A stretch of DNA of 64,000 bases. Origin: an uncultured Methanomicrobiales archaeon (lineage in GTDB: Archaea; Halobacteriota; Methanomicrobia; Methanomicrobiales; Methanospirillaceae). The notes beneath the pieces were generated by a model. That model worked only from the letters and a program-made list of their open reading frames with translations, was not told the DNA's origin and made no database searches. The translations under genes and the position numbers were made by a program. The stretch is taken from positions 248,001 through 312,000 of the forward strand of contig CAILCG010000014.1 of assembly GCA_903832665.1 (NCBI GenBank), given 5' to 3'. Positions 1 through 9,861 of the stretch are shown piece by piece (within the stretch, counting starts at the first letter, position 1; the number at the start of each line of letters is the position of its first letter).

Positions 1-1
1 G

Positions 2-736
2 GTACATGATATGCCCCTCACCCGGAAGAACAACTTTGTACCCGTGCTGGCGGATATCCCAAAAGCGGTAGCCAAAGCTGCGAAGACCCTCTACATCAAT
101 TACCCCAATAACCCGACGGCCGCAATAGCACCGGACGGATTCTACCGCGAAGTCGTGGACTTTGCCAGCGATAACAATATCGTCGTAGTCTCGGACAATG
201 CGTACTCCGAGATCGCGTTCGACGGGTACCGGGCTCCCTCGTTTTTGGAGACAAAGGGTGCCATGGACGTGGGCATTGAGATGCACTCGCTCTCGAAGAC
301 CTACAATATGACCGGATGGCGGATCGGCATGGCGGTCGGAAATGCCGAGATCCTTGCCGGGCTCGGCCGGGTCAAGACCAACGTGGATTCCGGGGTCTTC
401 AATGCGGTGCAGCACGCGGCCATCACCGCACTCCGCGGATCGCAGGACTGCGTCAAGGAAGCCTGCACCATCTACCAGGAACGCCGCGATGTGCTCATCA
501 CGGGCCTGCGGAGTCTCGGGTTCGATGTGCCCACTCCCAAGGCAACCTTCTATGTCTGGGTGCCGGTCAATGACTGCATGGCCTTCTCGGCAAAATTGCT
601 CAACGAAGCCGGTATTGTTGCAACCCCCGGCGTGGGCTTTGGTTCCAGTGGCGAAGGCTATGTGCGGTTCGCCATCACCCGCCCGGTGGCCCGGATCAAC
701 GAGGCAATCGAACGCATGCGGAAGCTGGACCTGTGA
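2..736 (+). CDS. Class I/II aminotransferase, C-terminal part (LL-diaminopimelate aminotransferase-like)
   Basis: The 5' end lies outside the window; the reading frame is open from base 2. It encodes a fold-type I PLP aminotransferase. The PLP-lysine motif SLSKTYNMTGWRIG is present, preceded by YINYPNNPT and the DNAYSEIAF strand that contacts the cofactor. The C-terminal substrate-binding Arg segment (GYVRFAITRP) is intact. The sequence most resembles archaeal LL-diaminopimelate aminotransferase (lysine biosynthesis), but close relatives use other amino acids, so substrate is inferred. The gene ends 137 bp before the next coding start. Confidence 0.8.
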   Translation, partial: VHDMPLTRKNNFVPVLADIPKAVAKAAKTLYINYPNNPTAAIAPDGFYREVVDFASDNNIVVVSDNAYSEIAFDGYRAPSFLETKGAMDVGIEMHSLSKTYNMTGWRIGMAVGNAEILAGLGRVKTNVDSGVFNAVQHAAITALRGSQDCVKEACTIYQERRDVLITGLRSLGFDVPTPKATFYVWVPVNDCMAFSAKLLNEAGIVATPGVGFGSSGEGYVRFAITRPVARINEAIERMRKLDL

Positions 737-873
737 AATCCGCTGACCATCTTCTCTGTGCCGAACGGACAGCTGAAGATCAACCGGCAGGACTCATGCG
801 AAGGAGCGTGACAGTGGCAGATATCACCGCCACCATAGAATGCCCTGCCTGGCAAAGGTAATCGGAGTACCCC

Positions 874-2175
874 GTGACCCTCTTTCACTACGCTCTGGTC
901 GATGACCTGATCACGACCGAGGAGTTCCAGCGCCGCGTAGATGAAAAGATTGAGGAGTGCGGCGACCTGGTCGATGAGCCGACTGCCGCCATGATGGTAA
1001 TCGGAGAACTCGGACGGCAGCACGTGAAGATCAAGGGGCTAAGCGGAAAGTCCAGCCTTTTTTCTTTTTTCGGAAAGATTGTTGACAAGACCGAGCCCAA
1101 GGAGTTTGACCGGGCAGATGGCGAGAAGGGCTGGGTTGCCACGCTGCTTTTAGGAGACGAGACCGGAACCACCCGGGTGGTGCTCTGGGACGAGAAGGCA
1201 GGTGCGGCAATCGATGTGGCTATTGGAGACGTACTGGAGATCATAGGCCGGCACCCGGGTAAGAGCACCAAGGAGATCTATGCTCTTGCCATCCGCCAGG
1301 CCAGCTGCGAAATTAACTGCACATTTCCGGCACCGGGTGCCGGTCCTGGCAGCCTTTCCGATGAACCGGTCGATCTCGATGCAATCGTTATCAGCGTAAA
1401 CGAACCCCGCTCCTTCACCCGCAGGGACGGGACCGCCCACGAGATGGTGGAGGCCGTGATCGGGGATGACAAGGGTTCAGCACGACTCATCGCATGGGCA
1501 CCGGAACTGCTCTGCGATATTGCCCCCGGTACCACCGTGTATATCACCGGTGCAAAACCCAACCATAAGAGTGAGGGCCGGGATTATAGTCTGGATGAGA
1601 AGAGCACCGTCACCATAACGGACAAGGTTGTTTCCATACCATTCACTCCGCTGGGTTCTGTGAGCGACCAGGGAACGTTCTCGGTAAAGGGCCTGGTGAA
1701 ACAGATGCAGCAGCCCCGCGCCTTCACCACAAAGAACGGAGCTGCATCCTGGGTACGAAATATTCTCATCAGTGATGAAGGCGAGGAACTCAAACTGGTC
1801 ATTTGGGGGGATTTTGCCCTCATTCCCCTCAAAACAGGAGACCGGGTGGAGGCGTATCATGCTTCCGCCAAACCCGGCCGGTTCGGGGGCATCGAACTGG
1901 GTGTAGGACGGGGCAGTGCATTCCGGGTACCGGATGAATCCACTCAGCCCATCGTATTCTCCGGAACCATTATCCATGGACCAGGCTGTACTTTCATAGA
2001 TAATGGTACTGACCGTTACCTGATTGAGGGTAGTTTTCCGCACGGTACCGGGCTCAAGGTATCCGGATTTCTGAAAGGGAGCCGGATTATTCCGGAACTG
2101 GCAGAGCCGGTCATTCTCACTCCGGATATAGTGCTCTCGCATCTCCAGAGGTTTAACGAGAGTCTCAACAGGTAA
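874..2175 (+). CDS. RPA-like single-stranded DNA-binding protein with OB folds
   Basis: A 433-residue protein starting at GTG, with GGAGT six bases upstream. Three repeated OB-fold strands are visible: [19 protein letters not shown] (about residue 90), [19 protein letters not shown] (about 190) and [19 protein letters not shown] (about 300). This matches archaeal replication protein A homologues, which coat single-stranded DNA during replication, repair and recombination. No C4 zinc finger is seen near the C terminus, unlike some euryarchaeal RPAs. It directly precedes radA, a common functional pairing: RPA prepares the DNA on which RadA forms filaments. Confidence 0.85.
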   Translation: MTLFHYALVDDLITTEEFQRRVDEKIEECGDLVDEPTAAMMVIGELGRQHVKIKGLSGKSSLFSFFGKIVDKTEPKEFDRADGEKGWVATLLLGDETGTTRVVLWDEKAGAAIDVAIGDVLEIIGRHPGKSTKEIYALAIRQASCEINCTFPAPGAGPGSLSDEPVDLDAIVISVNEPRSFTRRDGTAHEMVEAVIGDDKGSARLIAWAPELLCDIAPGTTVYITGAKPNHKSEGRDYSLDEKSTVTITDKVVSIPFTPLGSVSDQGTFSVKGLVKQMQQPRAFTTKNGAASWVRNILISDEGEELKLVIWGDFALIPLKTGDRVEAYHASAKPGRFGGIELGVGRGSAFRVPDESTQPIVFSGTIIHGPGCTFIDNGTDRYLIEGSFPHGTGLKVSGFLKGSRIIPELAEPVILTPDIVLSHLQRFNESLNR

Positions 2176-2255
2176 AAGTCACTTTCACACCACGCACTCC
2201 GCGGGGTTATATGCGAGTGTATAACATCTTGTTGTGCCATAGGAGTTGGAAAGAA

Positions 2256-3233
2256 ATGGCTGAAGGACCATTAAGCATTGAAGATTTACCGGGCGTCGGC
2301 CCGAGCACCGCAGACAAGCTCCGCGAAGCTGGTTACCTCTCGGTGGAAAGTATCGCTACCGCATCGCCGGCTGAACTCTCTGAAGTCTCTGAGATATCCG
2401 AATCCACTGCAAAAAAGATCATCAAGGCAGCAAGAGAAGCTGCAGATATCGGCGGATTCAAGACGGGAAGAGACATCTTTGAACAACGAAAGGATATCAA
2501 GAAACTGTCCTTCCGGGTTCCTGAACTCGATGCCCTGCTGGGCGGCGGCATGGAGACCCAGGCCATTACCGAAATGTACGGTGAGTTCGGTTCCGGTAAG
2601 AGTCAGATCGTTCACCAGATGGCAGTCAATGTGCAGCTGCCCACCGAACTGGGCGGGCTGGACGGGAGTGCCATCTACATCGATACGGAGAATACCTTCC
2701 GCCCTGAGCGTATCGAGCAGATGGTAAACGGGCTGGGACTGGATAATATGCCGGATGTGGATGAATTTTTACAAAATATCCATATTGCCCGGGCTCATAC
2801 CTCCGACCACCAGATGCTGCTCGTGGAGAACTCACGCGATCTTGCCGACGAACTCAAAAACAGCGACAAACCGGTAAAACTCTTCATCATCGACTCACTC
2901 ACTGCCCATTTCCGGGCAGAATATGCCGGCAGGGGCACGCTTGCCACCCGGCAGCAGAAACTGAACCGGCACATGCACGAGCTCTTCAAGCTCATCGATC
3001 AACACAACGGAGTAGGGCTCGTGACCAACCAGGTCATGTCCAACCCGGCAGTCTTCTTCGGTGACCCGACAAAACCAATCGGTGGCAACATTGTCGGGCA
3101 TACCGCCACATTCCGTCTCTACCTGCGCAAGAGCAAAGGCGGAAAACGTATTGCGCGTCTCGTGGACAGTCCAAACCTTCCCGAGGGAGAAGCGCCGTTC
3201 ATAGTAGAAGAGGCAGGTCTCAAGTCGTGCTAA
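2256..3233 (+). CDS. radA: DNA repair and recombination protein RadA
   Basis: A 325-residue archaeal recombinase. Residues 1-65 form the helix-hairpin-helix DNA-binding domain ([13 protein letters not shown]). The RecA core follows, with Walker A GEFGSGKS at 109-116 and Walker B LFIIDS. The L2-side sequence [20 protein letters not shown] and the [14 protein letters not shown] oligomerisation region are typical. An upstream in-frame ATG at 2211 exists, but the start at 2256 has AGGAG at 2241-2245 and gives the standard [16 protein letters not shown] terminus. It catalyses strand exchange in homologous recombination. Confidence 0.97.
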   Translation: MAEGPLSIEDLPGVGPSTADKLREAGYLSVESIATASPAELSEVSEISESTAKKIIKAAREAADIGGFKTGRDIFEQRKDIKKLSFRVPELDALLGGGMETQAITEMYGEFGSGKSQIVHQMAVNVQLPTELGGLDGSAIYIDTENTFRPERIEQMVNGLGLDNMPDVDEFLQNIHIARAHTSDHQMLLVENSRDLADELKNSDKPVKLFIIDSLTAHFRAEYAGRGTLATRQQKLNRHMHELFKLIDQHNGVGLVTNQVMSNPAVFFGDPTKPIGGNIVGHTATFRLYLRKSKGGKRIARLVDSPNLPEGEAPFIVEEAGLKSC

Positions 3234-3943
3234 AAGCGATCCTGACAGATATTGACGGGACGATCACAGATTCGTCCCGCCGGATAAATACCGGTGCCAT
3301 CGATACTATCAGGTCTCTTGTTGACAACAGAATTGAAGTAGTGCTTGCGAGCGGGAATACTTCCTGCTTTATGGATGCCCTCTGTAAAATGATCGGTACC
3401 CACGGTACGTTCATTGCGGAGAATGGAGGGGTGTTCCGGATCGGATTTACCGGCACCCCCCATATCCAGGGCGATCAGGCAGTATGCCGCGAAGCCCTGG
3501 AATTACTCCAGGCACATTACCGCAAGCAGGGAACGGAACTGGTGCTCTTCAGTCCCACCTACCGCTACGCGGATCTGGCGTTCGGTCGTACTGTTCCGGC
3601 AGAAGAAGTAAAAACACTCTTAAAGGACTTCCCGGTACAGGTGCTCGACACCGGGTATGCCATCCACCTGCAGGCGCCCGGCGTGGATAAGGGAACTGCC
3701 CTTATTGCCCTGGCACGGGAGATGCAGTTATCCCCATCAGATTTTCTTGCCGTGGGTGATTCACTCAACGACATCCAGATGCTGACAACGGCCGGTATCG
3801 GTGCCACTGTTGCAAATGGCCATCCGGAAACCAAAGCAGTCGCGCAGTACGTTGCAGAAAAGGAATATGGGGATGGATTTATGGAAATAATGAAAAAATA
3901 TGAATCCTATCTTCGCGCTGCAAAGCGATCTACGACGATATAA
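3227..3943 (+). CDS. HAD-family phosphoglycolate phosphatase (archaeal type)
   Basis: A 238-residue HAD hydrolase beginning with GTG that overlaps the radA stop by 7 bp, so probably co-transcribed. Motif I is [10 protein letters not shown], motif II is LASGN, motif III contains the PGVDKGTAL lysine, and motif IV is [13 protein letters not shown]2-type cap occupies the middle. This matches the archaeal phosphoglycolate phosphatase family (TA0175 type), which removes 2-phosphoglycolate arising from DNA end damage. Some members act on other sugar phosphates, so the substrate is inferred. The last 37 bp overlap the convergent PRC-barrel gene. Confidence 0.85.
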   Translation: MLKAILTDIDGTITDSSRRINTGAIDTIRSLVDNRIEVVLASGNTSCFMDALCKMIGTHGTFIAENGGVFRIGFTGTPHIQGDQAVCREALELLQAHYRKQGTELVLFSPTYRYADLAFGRTVPAEEVKTLLKDFPVQVLDTGYAIHLQAPGVDKGTALIALAREMQLSPSDFLAVGDSLNDIQMLTTAGIGATVANGHPETKAVAQYVAEKEYGDGFMEIMKKYESYLRAAKRSTTI

Positions 3944-4161
3944 TCCTTGATGTCTTTTACTGCTTCAAAGGAAATTTTTAAGATCTTGTCATCTTCCATG
4001 TCATAATTTGACGTGTCAAAGGTCTGGTCAGGGTGGACCAGCATTTCGAGCACCTGCCCTGAATCAAAGTCGACCCTAATGTTCTTTAAGGTGCCAATCA
4101 GCTTACCATCGTTGCTCATAATCTTCTTGCGCGAAAGGGTGCGGGCAAATACACGAGTCAT
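3907..4161 (-). CDS. PRC-barrel domain protein
   Basis: An 84-residue protein, MTRVFARTLSRKKIMSNDGKLIGTLKNIRVDFDSGQVLEMLV, with the beta-barrel pattern of the PRC-barrel family. Archaeal single-domain members are common, but their role is not settled. The ATG at 4161 is chosen because the longer open frame upstream (to 4311) has no family similarity and runs through an AT-rich promoter-like stretch (ATATAAATATTTAA, about 4177-4190). Its 3' end overlaps the convergent phosphatase gene by 37 bp. Confidence 0.8.
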   Translation of the reverse strand: MTRVFARTLSRKKIMSNDGKLIGTLKNIRVDFDSGQVLEMLVHPDQTFDTSNYDMEDDKILKISFEAVKDIKDYIVVDRFAARR

Positions 4162-4249
4162 GAAAAAAATGACGTCATATAAATATTTAAACTGTTCTAA
4201 AAGAACGAAGAGAAAAGAGGTATTTGTAAGATTAGTTACCCGATTCGGG

Positions 4250-4459
4250 TCATTTAAACATATCAGCAGCCATTCTGATGTCAGATCCACGCATGGTTTT
4301 TCTTCCCGCATGATCCGACATTTTCTTGGCCTCTTTTGCCAGGAAGATTCCGTACTCTTCCATCAGCTCTGCAAGAGTCTCGCAGGCGTCAGCACTGACA
4401 CGCTCGGCACCGGTCTTTTTGATAATTCGTTCAACTGCAGCCTGGGATAATTCTGTCAT
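4250..4459 (-). CDS. Archaeal histone
   Basis: A 69-residue histone-fold protein: ELSQAAVERIIKKTGAERVS forms helix 1, the long helix 2 is ACETLAELMEEYGIFLAKEAKKMSDHAG, and the RKTMRGSDIRMAADMF tail includes the conserved DNA-contacting Arg/Thr. The start at 4459 is preferred over the in-frame ATG at 4477 because GGAG lies seven bases upstream and the length matches the usual 66-70 residues. It wraps DNA as dimers that stack into longer particles. It is transcribed in the same direction as the PRC-barrel gene. Confidence 0.95.
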   Translation of the reverse strand: MTELSQAAVERIIKKTGAERVSADACETLAELMEEYGIFLAKEAKKMSDHAGRKTMRGSDIRMAADMFK

Positions 4460-4510
4460 GGAAACTTCTCCATCCATACAATTTCATTTAAAATATCTAA
4501 AGATGTTGTT

Positions 4511-5392
4511 TTAGAGCGCGGTAAATACCCTGATGATGTCAGACTGGGTGATGATTCCTACCGGAATCCCCTTATCAACGACAATCAGCCGCCCGATCTC
4601 CCGCTCCTTGAACCTGCTGATCACATCCAAGAGCCGGGTTTCAGCCGGCGCTTCAACAACATCATTGGTCATCACCTCGGTCACTTTGGTGGTAAGGGGC
4701 AGATCCTTTTCTATGGATTTGGCAATGTCACTCATCGTGATAATCCCGGCCAGTTTCCCATTGTCAAGGATCGGGGCACCATGAATATGTTCGCGGTTAA
4801 AGAGGACCAGTGCATCGTGAAGCGTGTTGCTGCAGGTCAGGCTTTTTAACGGACTGCTCATGTAGGTGCTGATCGGTTTTTTCGGGAGCGAGATGATCTC
4901 TGATGTGGCAATGAGAAGAGATTGTTTGGATTCGTCCTTTCCGAACACCTCGCCCCGGATCAGGAGCTTGTTGACCGGCGTAGGACCAACCGTGATCTGG
5001 TCGCCGATCTCAAAGAGTTTGGCGCTCCCGACAAGTTTGATCTCCGCATGGCAGATGTCAGGATGGCAGAGGGTGGTAAACGCGACCGCCTGGACATTGG
5101 CACCGTTGACCACAACCCCGTTCCTGCTGATGGCAACATCATAATCCCCGTCTTCTGCAAGATCCAGATTAAGGGCCGTATAGGCAAGGCCGGTCGGGAT
5201 ATAACCACCTTTTGGTCCGGGAACGCCATCCACAAGCCCGATCGTTTTTAATGCCTGCATCTGGTTCCGTACGGTCCCCGGATTGCGCTGGATCAGGTCG
5301 GCTATCTCCTCGCCTTTTACTGAGTGGGACTGTCGTTGGTAGAGGGTTACCAGGGTGATAAGAATATCTTTTTGGATCAGGGACAGGTCCAT
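4511..5392 (-). CDS. Winged-helix transcriptional regulator with paired CBS domains
   Basis: A 293-residue protein. The N-terminal 70 residues are a winged helix (IQKDILITLVTLYQ, then EEIADLIQRNPGTVRNQMQALKTIGLVDGVPGPKGGY). A middle domain of about 90 residues follows, and two CBS motifs occupy roughly 175-293 (MSSPLKSLTCSNTLHDALVLF and VMTNDVVEAPAETRLLDVISRF). CBS pairs usually bind adenosyl ligands, so this is probably a ligand-responsive regulator; the ligand is unknown. The start at 5392 gives the natural MDLSLIQKDIL terminus. It is divergent from the GTPase gene, with 46 bp between the starts. Confidence 0.85.
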   Translation of the reverse strand: MDLSLIQKDILITLVTLYQRQSHSVKGEEIADLIQRNPGTVRNQMQALKTIGLVDGVPGPKGGYIPTGLAYTALNLDLAEDGDYDVAISRNGVVVNGANVQAVAFTTLCHPDICHAEIKLVGSAKLFEIGDQITVGPTPVNKLLIRGEVFGKDESKQSLLIATSEIISLPKKPISTYMSSPLKSLTCSNTLHDALVLFNREHIHGAPILDNGKLAGIITMSDIAKSIEKDLPLTTKVTEVMTNDVVEAPAETRLLDVISRFKEREIGRLIVVDKGIPVGIITQSDIIRVFTAL

Positions 5393-5438
5393 AACGATAT
5401 ACCGTATGACGGTCCATAAATATATAGGTAGGCGATTT

Positions 5439-6539
5439 ATGGAATTCGAAACAATGCCGACGGTGCCAACTGCGGATGAGATCCTCGACCGGAGTTTCCG
5501 CCGTGCAGCTAAAAAAATGAAAGAGAAGACCAATAAGGAACGCGCGAACGAAGAGTTCGTCCGGGCCGTTGGTGCAGCGGTCCACGATCGTCTTGTCTAT
5601 ATCATACGGGGATTTCCCGAATTTGATAAACTTCCCCCGTTTTACCGGGAACTGGCCGATATCCTCTATGGTATCGAAAAGATAAAGATGGCCCTTGGGG
5701 CGGTGGGCTGGGCAGCCAAGCATACGAAGATGATCGGAAACCAGCTGGCAGGGCAGTCCCGCAAAGCGGCCGATACCCTGATTGTCCGTAAACGCGCAGT
5801 AGCCCGCCTCGCGTCCATGGTGCACCAGATCGATAAGGACCTGCTCTTCTTGAACGAAGTGAGAAATGTACTGCGGCATCTCCCCCACGTAGAAGAAGCC
5901 TATACCATCGTGATCGCAGGGTACCCCAATGTGGGAAAATCCTCGTTCATAAAAAGAGTATCTTCGGCAGCCCCTGAAGTGGCAGCGTACCCGTTCACCA
6001 CCAAAGGAATCATCATAGGTCACCGGGACCTGCCCCGCGAGCGGATCCAGTTCGTGGATACACCCGGTATTCTTGATCGCCCTGCTGAAGAGCGGAACCA
6101 GATCGAACGCCAGGCTCTCTCGGCAATGATGAATGTTGCCGACCTGGTGGTCTTCATCCTCGATCCCTCGGAACACTGCGGCTATCCCATGGAAGTCCAG
6201 CTCCACCTGCGCGATGAAGTGAAGGGCATGGTGGACGTGCCCATGATCGTTGTTGCCAACAAGTCGGATATTGTCGGGGCCGAGGGGTACATGACGATGT
6301 CAACCAAGACCGGGGAAGGTGTCGATGCGGTGCTCGCAGAGATCCTGTTGCACAAGCCGGAACCGGTGGATAAGAAGAAAGTAGTTGATATCCGGTCTCC
6401 CATCAGGCATGATCCCGAAGAGATGGAGATGAATGATGATGAAGACGACGATTCCGAGAAAGTCAAAAAACCCAAACGGAAGCGGACCGTCAGGAAGCCC
6501 CGCACAACCCGTGCGGGTATGACTCCCGAATCAGTCTGA
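5439..6539 (+). CDS. NOG1-family GTP-binding protein
   Basis: A 366-residue GTPase. An N-terminal helical domain (MEFETMPTVPTADEILDRSFRRA) characteristic of NOG1 precedes the G domain. G1 is AGYPNVGKSSF, G3 is FVDTPGIL, and G4 is VANKSDI. The last 50 residues are acidic then Lys/Arg-rich (DDEDDDSEKVKKPKRKRTVRK). NOG1 proteins act in large ribosomal subunit assembly, so binding to precursor rRNA is inferred. A T-rich stretch immediately follows the stop (6540-6575) and could terminate transcription. Confidence 0.9.
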   Translation: MEFETMPTVPTADEILDRSFRRAAKKMKEKTNKERANEEFVRAVGAAVHDRLVYIIRGFPEFDKLPPFYRELADILYGIEKIKMALGAVGWAAKHTKMIGNQLAGQSRKAADTLIVRKRAVARLASMVHQIDKDLLFLNEVRNVLRHLPHVEEAYTIVIAGYPNVGKSSFIKRVSSAAPEVAAYPFTTKGIIIGHRDLPRERIQFVDTPGILDRPAEERNQIERQALSAMMNVADLVVFILDPSEHCGYPMEVQLHLRDEVKGMVDVPMIVVANKSDIVGAEGYMTMSTKTGEGVDAVLAEILLHKPEPVDKKKVVDIRSPIRHDPEEMEMNDDEDDDSEKVKKPKRKRTVRKPRTTRAGMTPESV

Positions 6540-6830
6540 TTTTTCTTTCTTTATTTTAGTTCAATTTTTTTTGCTCTGTAGAAAAGCACATGAACAGAGT
6601 TCGCACCTGAAGCATGAAAATTAAATTCTCAAACTTGGTTTTGATTTCTTAAACCAGTTTAGTTAATTTTCAGGGGAAATTTTCCAAGAGAGGACAACTA
6701 CTCTTGAAGGCTCCAGCACTTATTGATTTCTCCCCGCACTGGTCGGGCAAGGGTTCACCATCATATCTGCCGCAGAGCTTTTTCGGATATATTTGGAAAC
6801 GATCATTTCTCCAGAGCGTAATTTTCAAAT

Positions 6831-7180
6831 CGAAAACCGGACAATTTTTTTTAATCAGGTTCGATCGAAATTTTTTTGAGCAGGGTGTGGTTGAAAAATT
6901 ACATTCAAAGCCTGGCTAAAATTTTTTAATCAAAGTCTGATTTATTTTTTTCAAGCAAGGTCCGGTTAAAAAATTACATTCAAAGTCTGATTGAAATTTT
7001 TTCAGCAAGATCCGATTTGAAAATTTTTGGCAGAGTCTGGTTGAAAAAACAAAATCAAAGTCTGATTGAAATTTTTTCAGCAAGATCCGATTTGAAAATT
7101 TTTGGCAGAGTCCGGTTGAAAAAACAAAATCAAAGTCTGGTTGAAATTTTTTCATCAAGGTCTGGTTGATCCGGAAATGA
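6831..7180. repeat. Tandem array of a 25-bp unit (about 14 copies)
   Basis: Starting at 6831 the sequence repeats every 25 bp, with unit starts at 6856, 6881, 6906, 6931, 6956, 6981, 7006, 7031, 7056 and onward to 7156. Units look like CAAAGTCTGATTGAAA followed by a T-run and CAG. A higher-order 75-bp period (three units) is nearly perfect between 6981 and 7155. A further unit is recognisable at 7221 after a 15-bp offset. The array lies in a gene-free interval of about 1.1 kb (6540-7685) and has no protein-coding character. The 6600-6830 part contains nothing I recognise. Confidence 0.85.
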
Positions 7181-7294
7181 TTTTCAATCGCGATCGCATG
7201 CCTGATTGAAAAATTTTTTGCAGGGTCTGATGTATCTGGATGAGCGCCCGGGTGTCCTGATGGGGTTTGCGGCTGGTTATATCCCAACGAAAAG

Positions 7295-7358
7295 ATGGGG
7301 GTCAAGGGGGTTCGCCCCCTTGGGCTGCCTCCCCCTTTGGGGGAGTGAGGGGGTCACC
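7295..7358 (-). repeat. Dispersed GC-rich repeat, partial copy 1
   Basis: Only the GC-rich core is present: GGGGGTCAAGGGGG, then TGCCTCCCCC, then GGGGGTCACC. The same core occurs near 15240, 34070, 48320 and 50140. The element-end signature TTTTTTTTGCTCTGTAGAAA also occurs alone at about 6566-6585. The remaining 7360-7685 segment contains short open frames with no recognisable product. Confidence 0.7.
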
Positions 7359-7685
7359 ATCGTAATTATTTTTTTATTTTCCCTGCGGTGCAATGCGTAT
7401 CGTACGGCCAGGGGTCTGTGGACCCCGGGACGGGTGCAACCTTAAACTCACCAGGGAATCCGGGTGGGAAAACAAAGTACACCGCCCGACCCCCCTCATC
7501 CCAGTAAGCCCTCCTCCCGGAAGAGCGTGTCCCGTGTGCCGAAACAATCGCGGACCGGTTCCTCTGAACGGTTGCCATACCACAGGACCAGAAAGAGCGC
7601 TATTCATCAAAAAGTTGAGAGGGATTCTGAAAAACCCCATTGCATGCACCCAAAGCACGCAGGATAGCGTCGGGATACCCGGCTC

Positions 7686-8582
7686 TTACCCCATCCATGT
7701 CATCGCTGCCAGCCCCACAAAGAATCCCAGGATCGTGCCGCCATTCAGGGGAGGCAGTCCGGCCTGGGGTTTTCCCGACAGGACAAAATACTGCAGCAAT
7801 AAGAGACCGGCCAGCGAACCGATGATCGCGCCCAGTGCAGGGAGATTGATGATCCCTCCCAGTCTCGTACCCTGAAGGAAGACATTGGCCGAGACGACCA
7901 GTATGGAGGGTATGATCAGGTCGCCCATGCCGATGATGAACGCTGACCGTTCCCCGCCATCATCCAGTTTCCCGATCCCTTCCTTGATGAACGAGTAGTC
8001 CCGGCTCTTGGGGATGACAAAGAGCATCGGGGTCTTGAGATCGATGATTCCTTCCGCAAGGGTGATCATGTGTTTGGTCTTGTACACCGAGATGGCATCA
8101 TACACTGCAAGCAGGACGAGCAGGACAACGACCAGCCAGACATCCAGTGAGACGCCGAAGATCGAAGCGACACCGATGCTCATCACGACACCGAGCACAT
8201 CGATCACGTACCATTCCGGGTATTTGTACAGGAGCACGGTAGCGAGGATCGCGAGCACCAATACGCCGATGTTGGCAATATCCGACACTCCCAGGGTGGC
8301 GTAGAGAAGGGCTGCAAAGACGTACGCAAACGTAAAAAACATCGAGAGCGCGATGATGGCCGCCATCACTTTTTTCATATCGTATTTGATCAAAACGAGC
8401 AAGATACCGGTGAAGACCAGCAGGATCCCAATAAAGATGAACACATTGTCAAGAGAGGTGGGGTCTTCAAATGCGACAATCCCGGAAGCCTGGACCGGCA
8501 GGGAGAACAGGATGGCCCCAATCTCCACGGCAAGGAACAGGAACGGCATTGCAAGAAGGGGGATGAGATTTTTTTTGTCCAT
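7686..8582 (-). CDS. Presenilin/signal-peptide-peptidase-like intramembrane aspartyl protease (PSH)
   Basis: A 298-residue polytopic membrane protein with about nine hydrophobic segments. The two catalytic aspartates fit the family motifs: YD at residues 161-162 and GMGD at 218-221. The third motif, related to PAL, appears as GLPPLNGG around 275-282. Archaeal homologues cleave transmembrane segments inside the bilayer; natural substrates are unknown. The gene stands alone, transcribed away from the neighbouring FEN1 gene. Confidence 0.9.
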   Translation of the reverse strand: MDKKNLIPLLAMPFLFLAVEIGAILFSLPVQASGIVAFEDPTSLDNVFIFIGILLVFTGILLVLIKYDMKKVMAAIIALSMFFTFAYVFAALLYATLGVSDIANIGVLVLAILATVLLYKYPEWYVIDVLGVVMSIGVASIFGVSLDVWLVVVLLVLLAVYDAISVYKTKHMITLAEGIIDLKTPMLFVIPKSRDYSFIKEGIGKLDDGGERSAFIIGMGDLIIPSILVVSANVFLQGTRLGGIINLPALGAIIGSLAGLLLLQYFVLSGKPQAGLPPLNGGTILGFFVGLAAMTWMG

Positions 8583-8793
8583 GCGGATGCTCCGTTAACC
8601 TAAACGTTAGTAATTACTGTACTCTCATCACCTAAAAGCATGGATATACTCCAATACGCGATTGGGGAGACGGTGTCTCAGCCATGTTGGGAAATGCAGA
8701 ATTCCGGAAGATCCCGGGCGCCAGCTGAAGGATCAAACTGCCGAAAGGCTAAACGTGCGTACAAATAACGTATGTACCAGAAGGTGAAGATGG

Positions 8794-9795
8794 ATGGGCG
8801 TTGCACTTCGGAATATCCTGGCAGAGTATAAGACACCGGTCACGTTGGAGACGATTCCCGGCATCGCGGCTATCGATGCGAACAATACCCTCTACCAGTT
8901 CTTAACCATCATCCGGCAACCCGACGGCACTCCCCTGATGGATGGGCGCGGGCGGGTCACCTCCCACCTCTCCGGCATCCTGTTCCGGATTGCAAATTTC
9001 ATGGACAAAGGGATCAAGCCGGTCTTTGTCTTTGACGGGAAGCCCGGCGAACTCAAGCAGGGGACGGTCGATCAGCGCAGGAAGATCCGCGATGCTGCGG
9101 GCGAACGCTGGAAAGAGGCAGTGGAACGCGGGGATGAGGCAGAGGCCTACAAGCAGGCGAGGTCCGCGACCCGGGTGGATGCTGCGATTATTGCATCCTC
9201 AAAGGAGCTGCTCGGGCTGCTCGGCATTCCGTATGTGCAGGCACCCGGCGAGGGGGAGGCACAGGCATCCTACATGGTGGCAAAAGGCGAGGCCCGGTAC
9301 GTGGTGTCGCAGGATTACGACACCCTGCTCTTCGGGGCTCCGACCCTTGTCCGCAACCTTACGGTAAGCGGCAAGCGGAAGATCCGGGGCCGGCAGATCA
9401 CGGTCAGCCCGGAGCGGCTGATCCTTTCCGAAGTACTGGCGGGATTGCATCTCACCCGCGAGCAATTGATAGAGATCAGCATCCTGATCGGGACCGATTT
9501 CAACCCGGGCGTTGACGGTGTCGGCGCAAAGACCGGCCTCAAGATCGTGCAGAAAGGAGAGTTTGCGCAAAAACTCAAAGAGAAGCAGCCGGACTTTGAT
9601 CCAGCCCCCGTAATGGATCTCTTTTTGCACCCACCGGTGACGGACGATTATACGCTCTCTTGGGGGCACCCGGATACCGCAGGCATCAAAAAGATGCTCT
9701 GCGATGGCTATGAATTCTCTGAAGAACGGGTGAACAAGGCACTCGAAAATTTCTCTGTCAAGGCGGGGCAGAAGACGCTGGAGAGTTGGTTTTAG
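8794..9795 (+). CDS. fen: Flap endonuclease 1
   Basis: A 333-residue structure-specific nuclease that removes 5' flaps during Okazaki-fragment processing and base excision repair. Metal-binding acids are at D28 (AIDANN), D81 (FVFDGKPG), E153/E155 (PGEGEA), D174/D176 (SQDYD) and D235 ([13 protein letters not shown]). The C terminus QKTLESWF is a PCNA-interacting (PIP) box. Length and N terminus (MGVALRNIL) match archaeal FEN1. It is a single gene, not obviously in an operon. Confidence 0.97.
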   Translation: MGVALRNILAEYKTPVTLETIPGIAAIDANNTLYQFLTIIRQPDGTPLMDGRGRVTSHLSGILFRIANFMDKGIKPVFVFDGKPGELKQGTVDQRRKIRDAAGERWKEAVERGDEAEAYKQARSATRVDAAIIASSKELLGLLGIPYVQAPGEGEAQASYMVAKGEARYVVSQDYDTLLFGAPTLVRNLTVSGKRKIRGRQITVSPERLILSEVLAGLHLTREQLIEISILIGTDFNPGVDGVGAKTGLKIVQKGEFAQKLKEKQPDFDPAPVMDLFLHPPVTDDYTLSWGHPDTAGIKKMLCDGYEFSEERVNKALENFSVKAGQKTLESWF

Positions 9796-9861
9796 GGTAC
9801 CCCACGATTTTGAATTATCAATGAAAAGGATGAGAATATGGATCGCGGTAACCGGGCTGCA

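Noticed and set aside
6831-7180. CRISPR array
   Set aside because: Units are contiguous 25-bp tandem repeats without unique spacers, and no cas genes are present.
6916-7305. Minus-strand open frame encoding a repetitive 129-residue protein
   Set aside because: It exists because the 75-bp period of the tandem array is a multiple of three; composition is non-protein-like and there is no ribosome-binding site.
7393-7875. Open frame of 160 residues opposite the presenilin-like gene
   Set aside because: It overlaps the real gene's 3' end and a repeat region and shows no protein family character.
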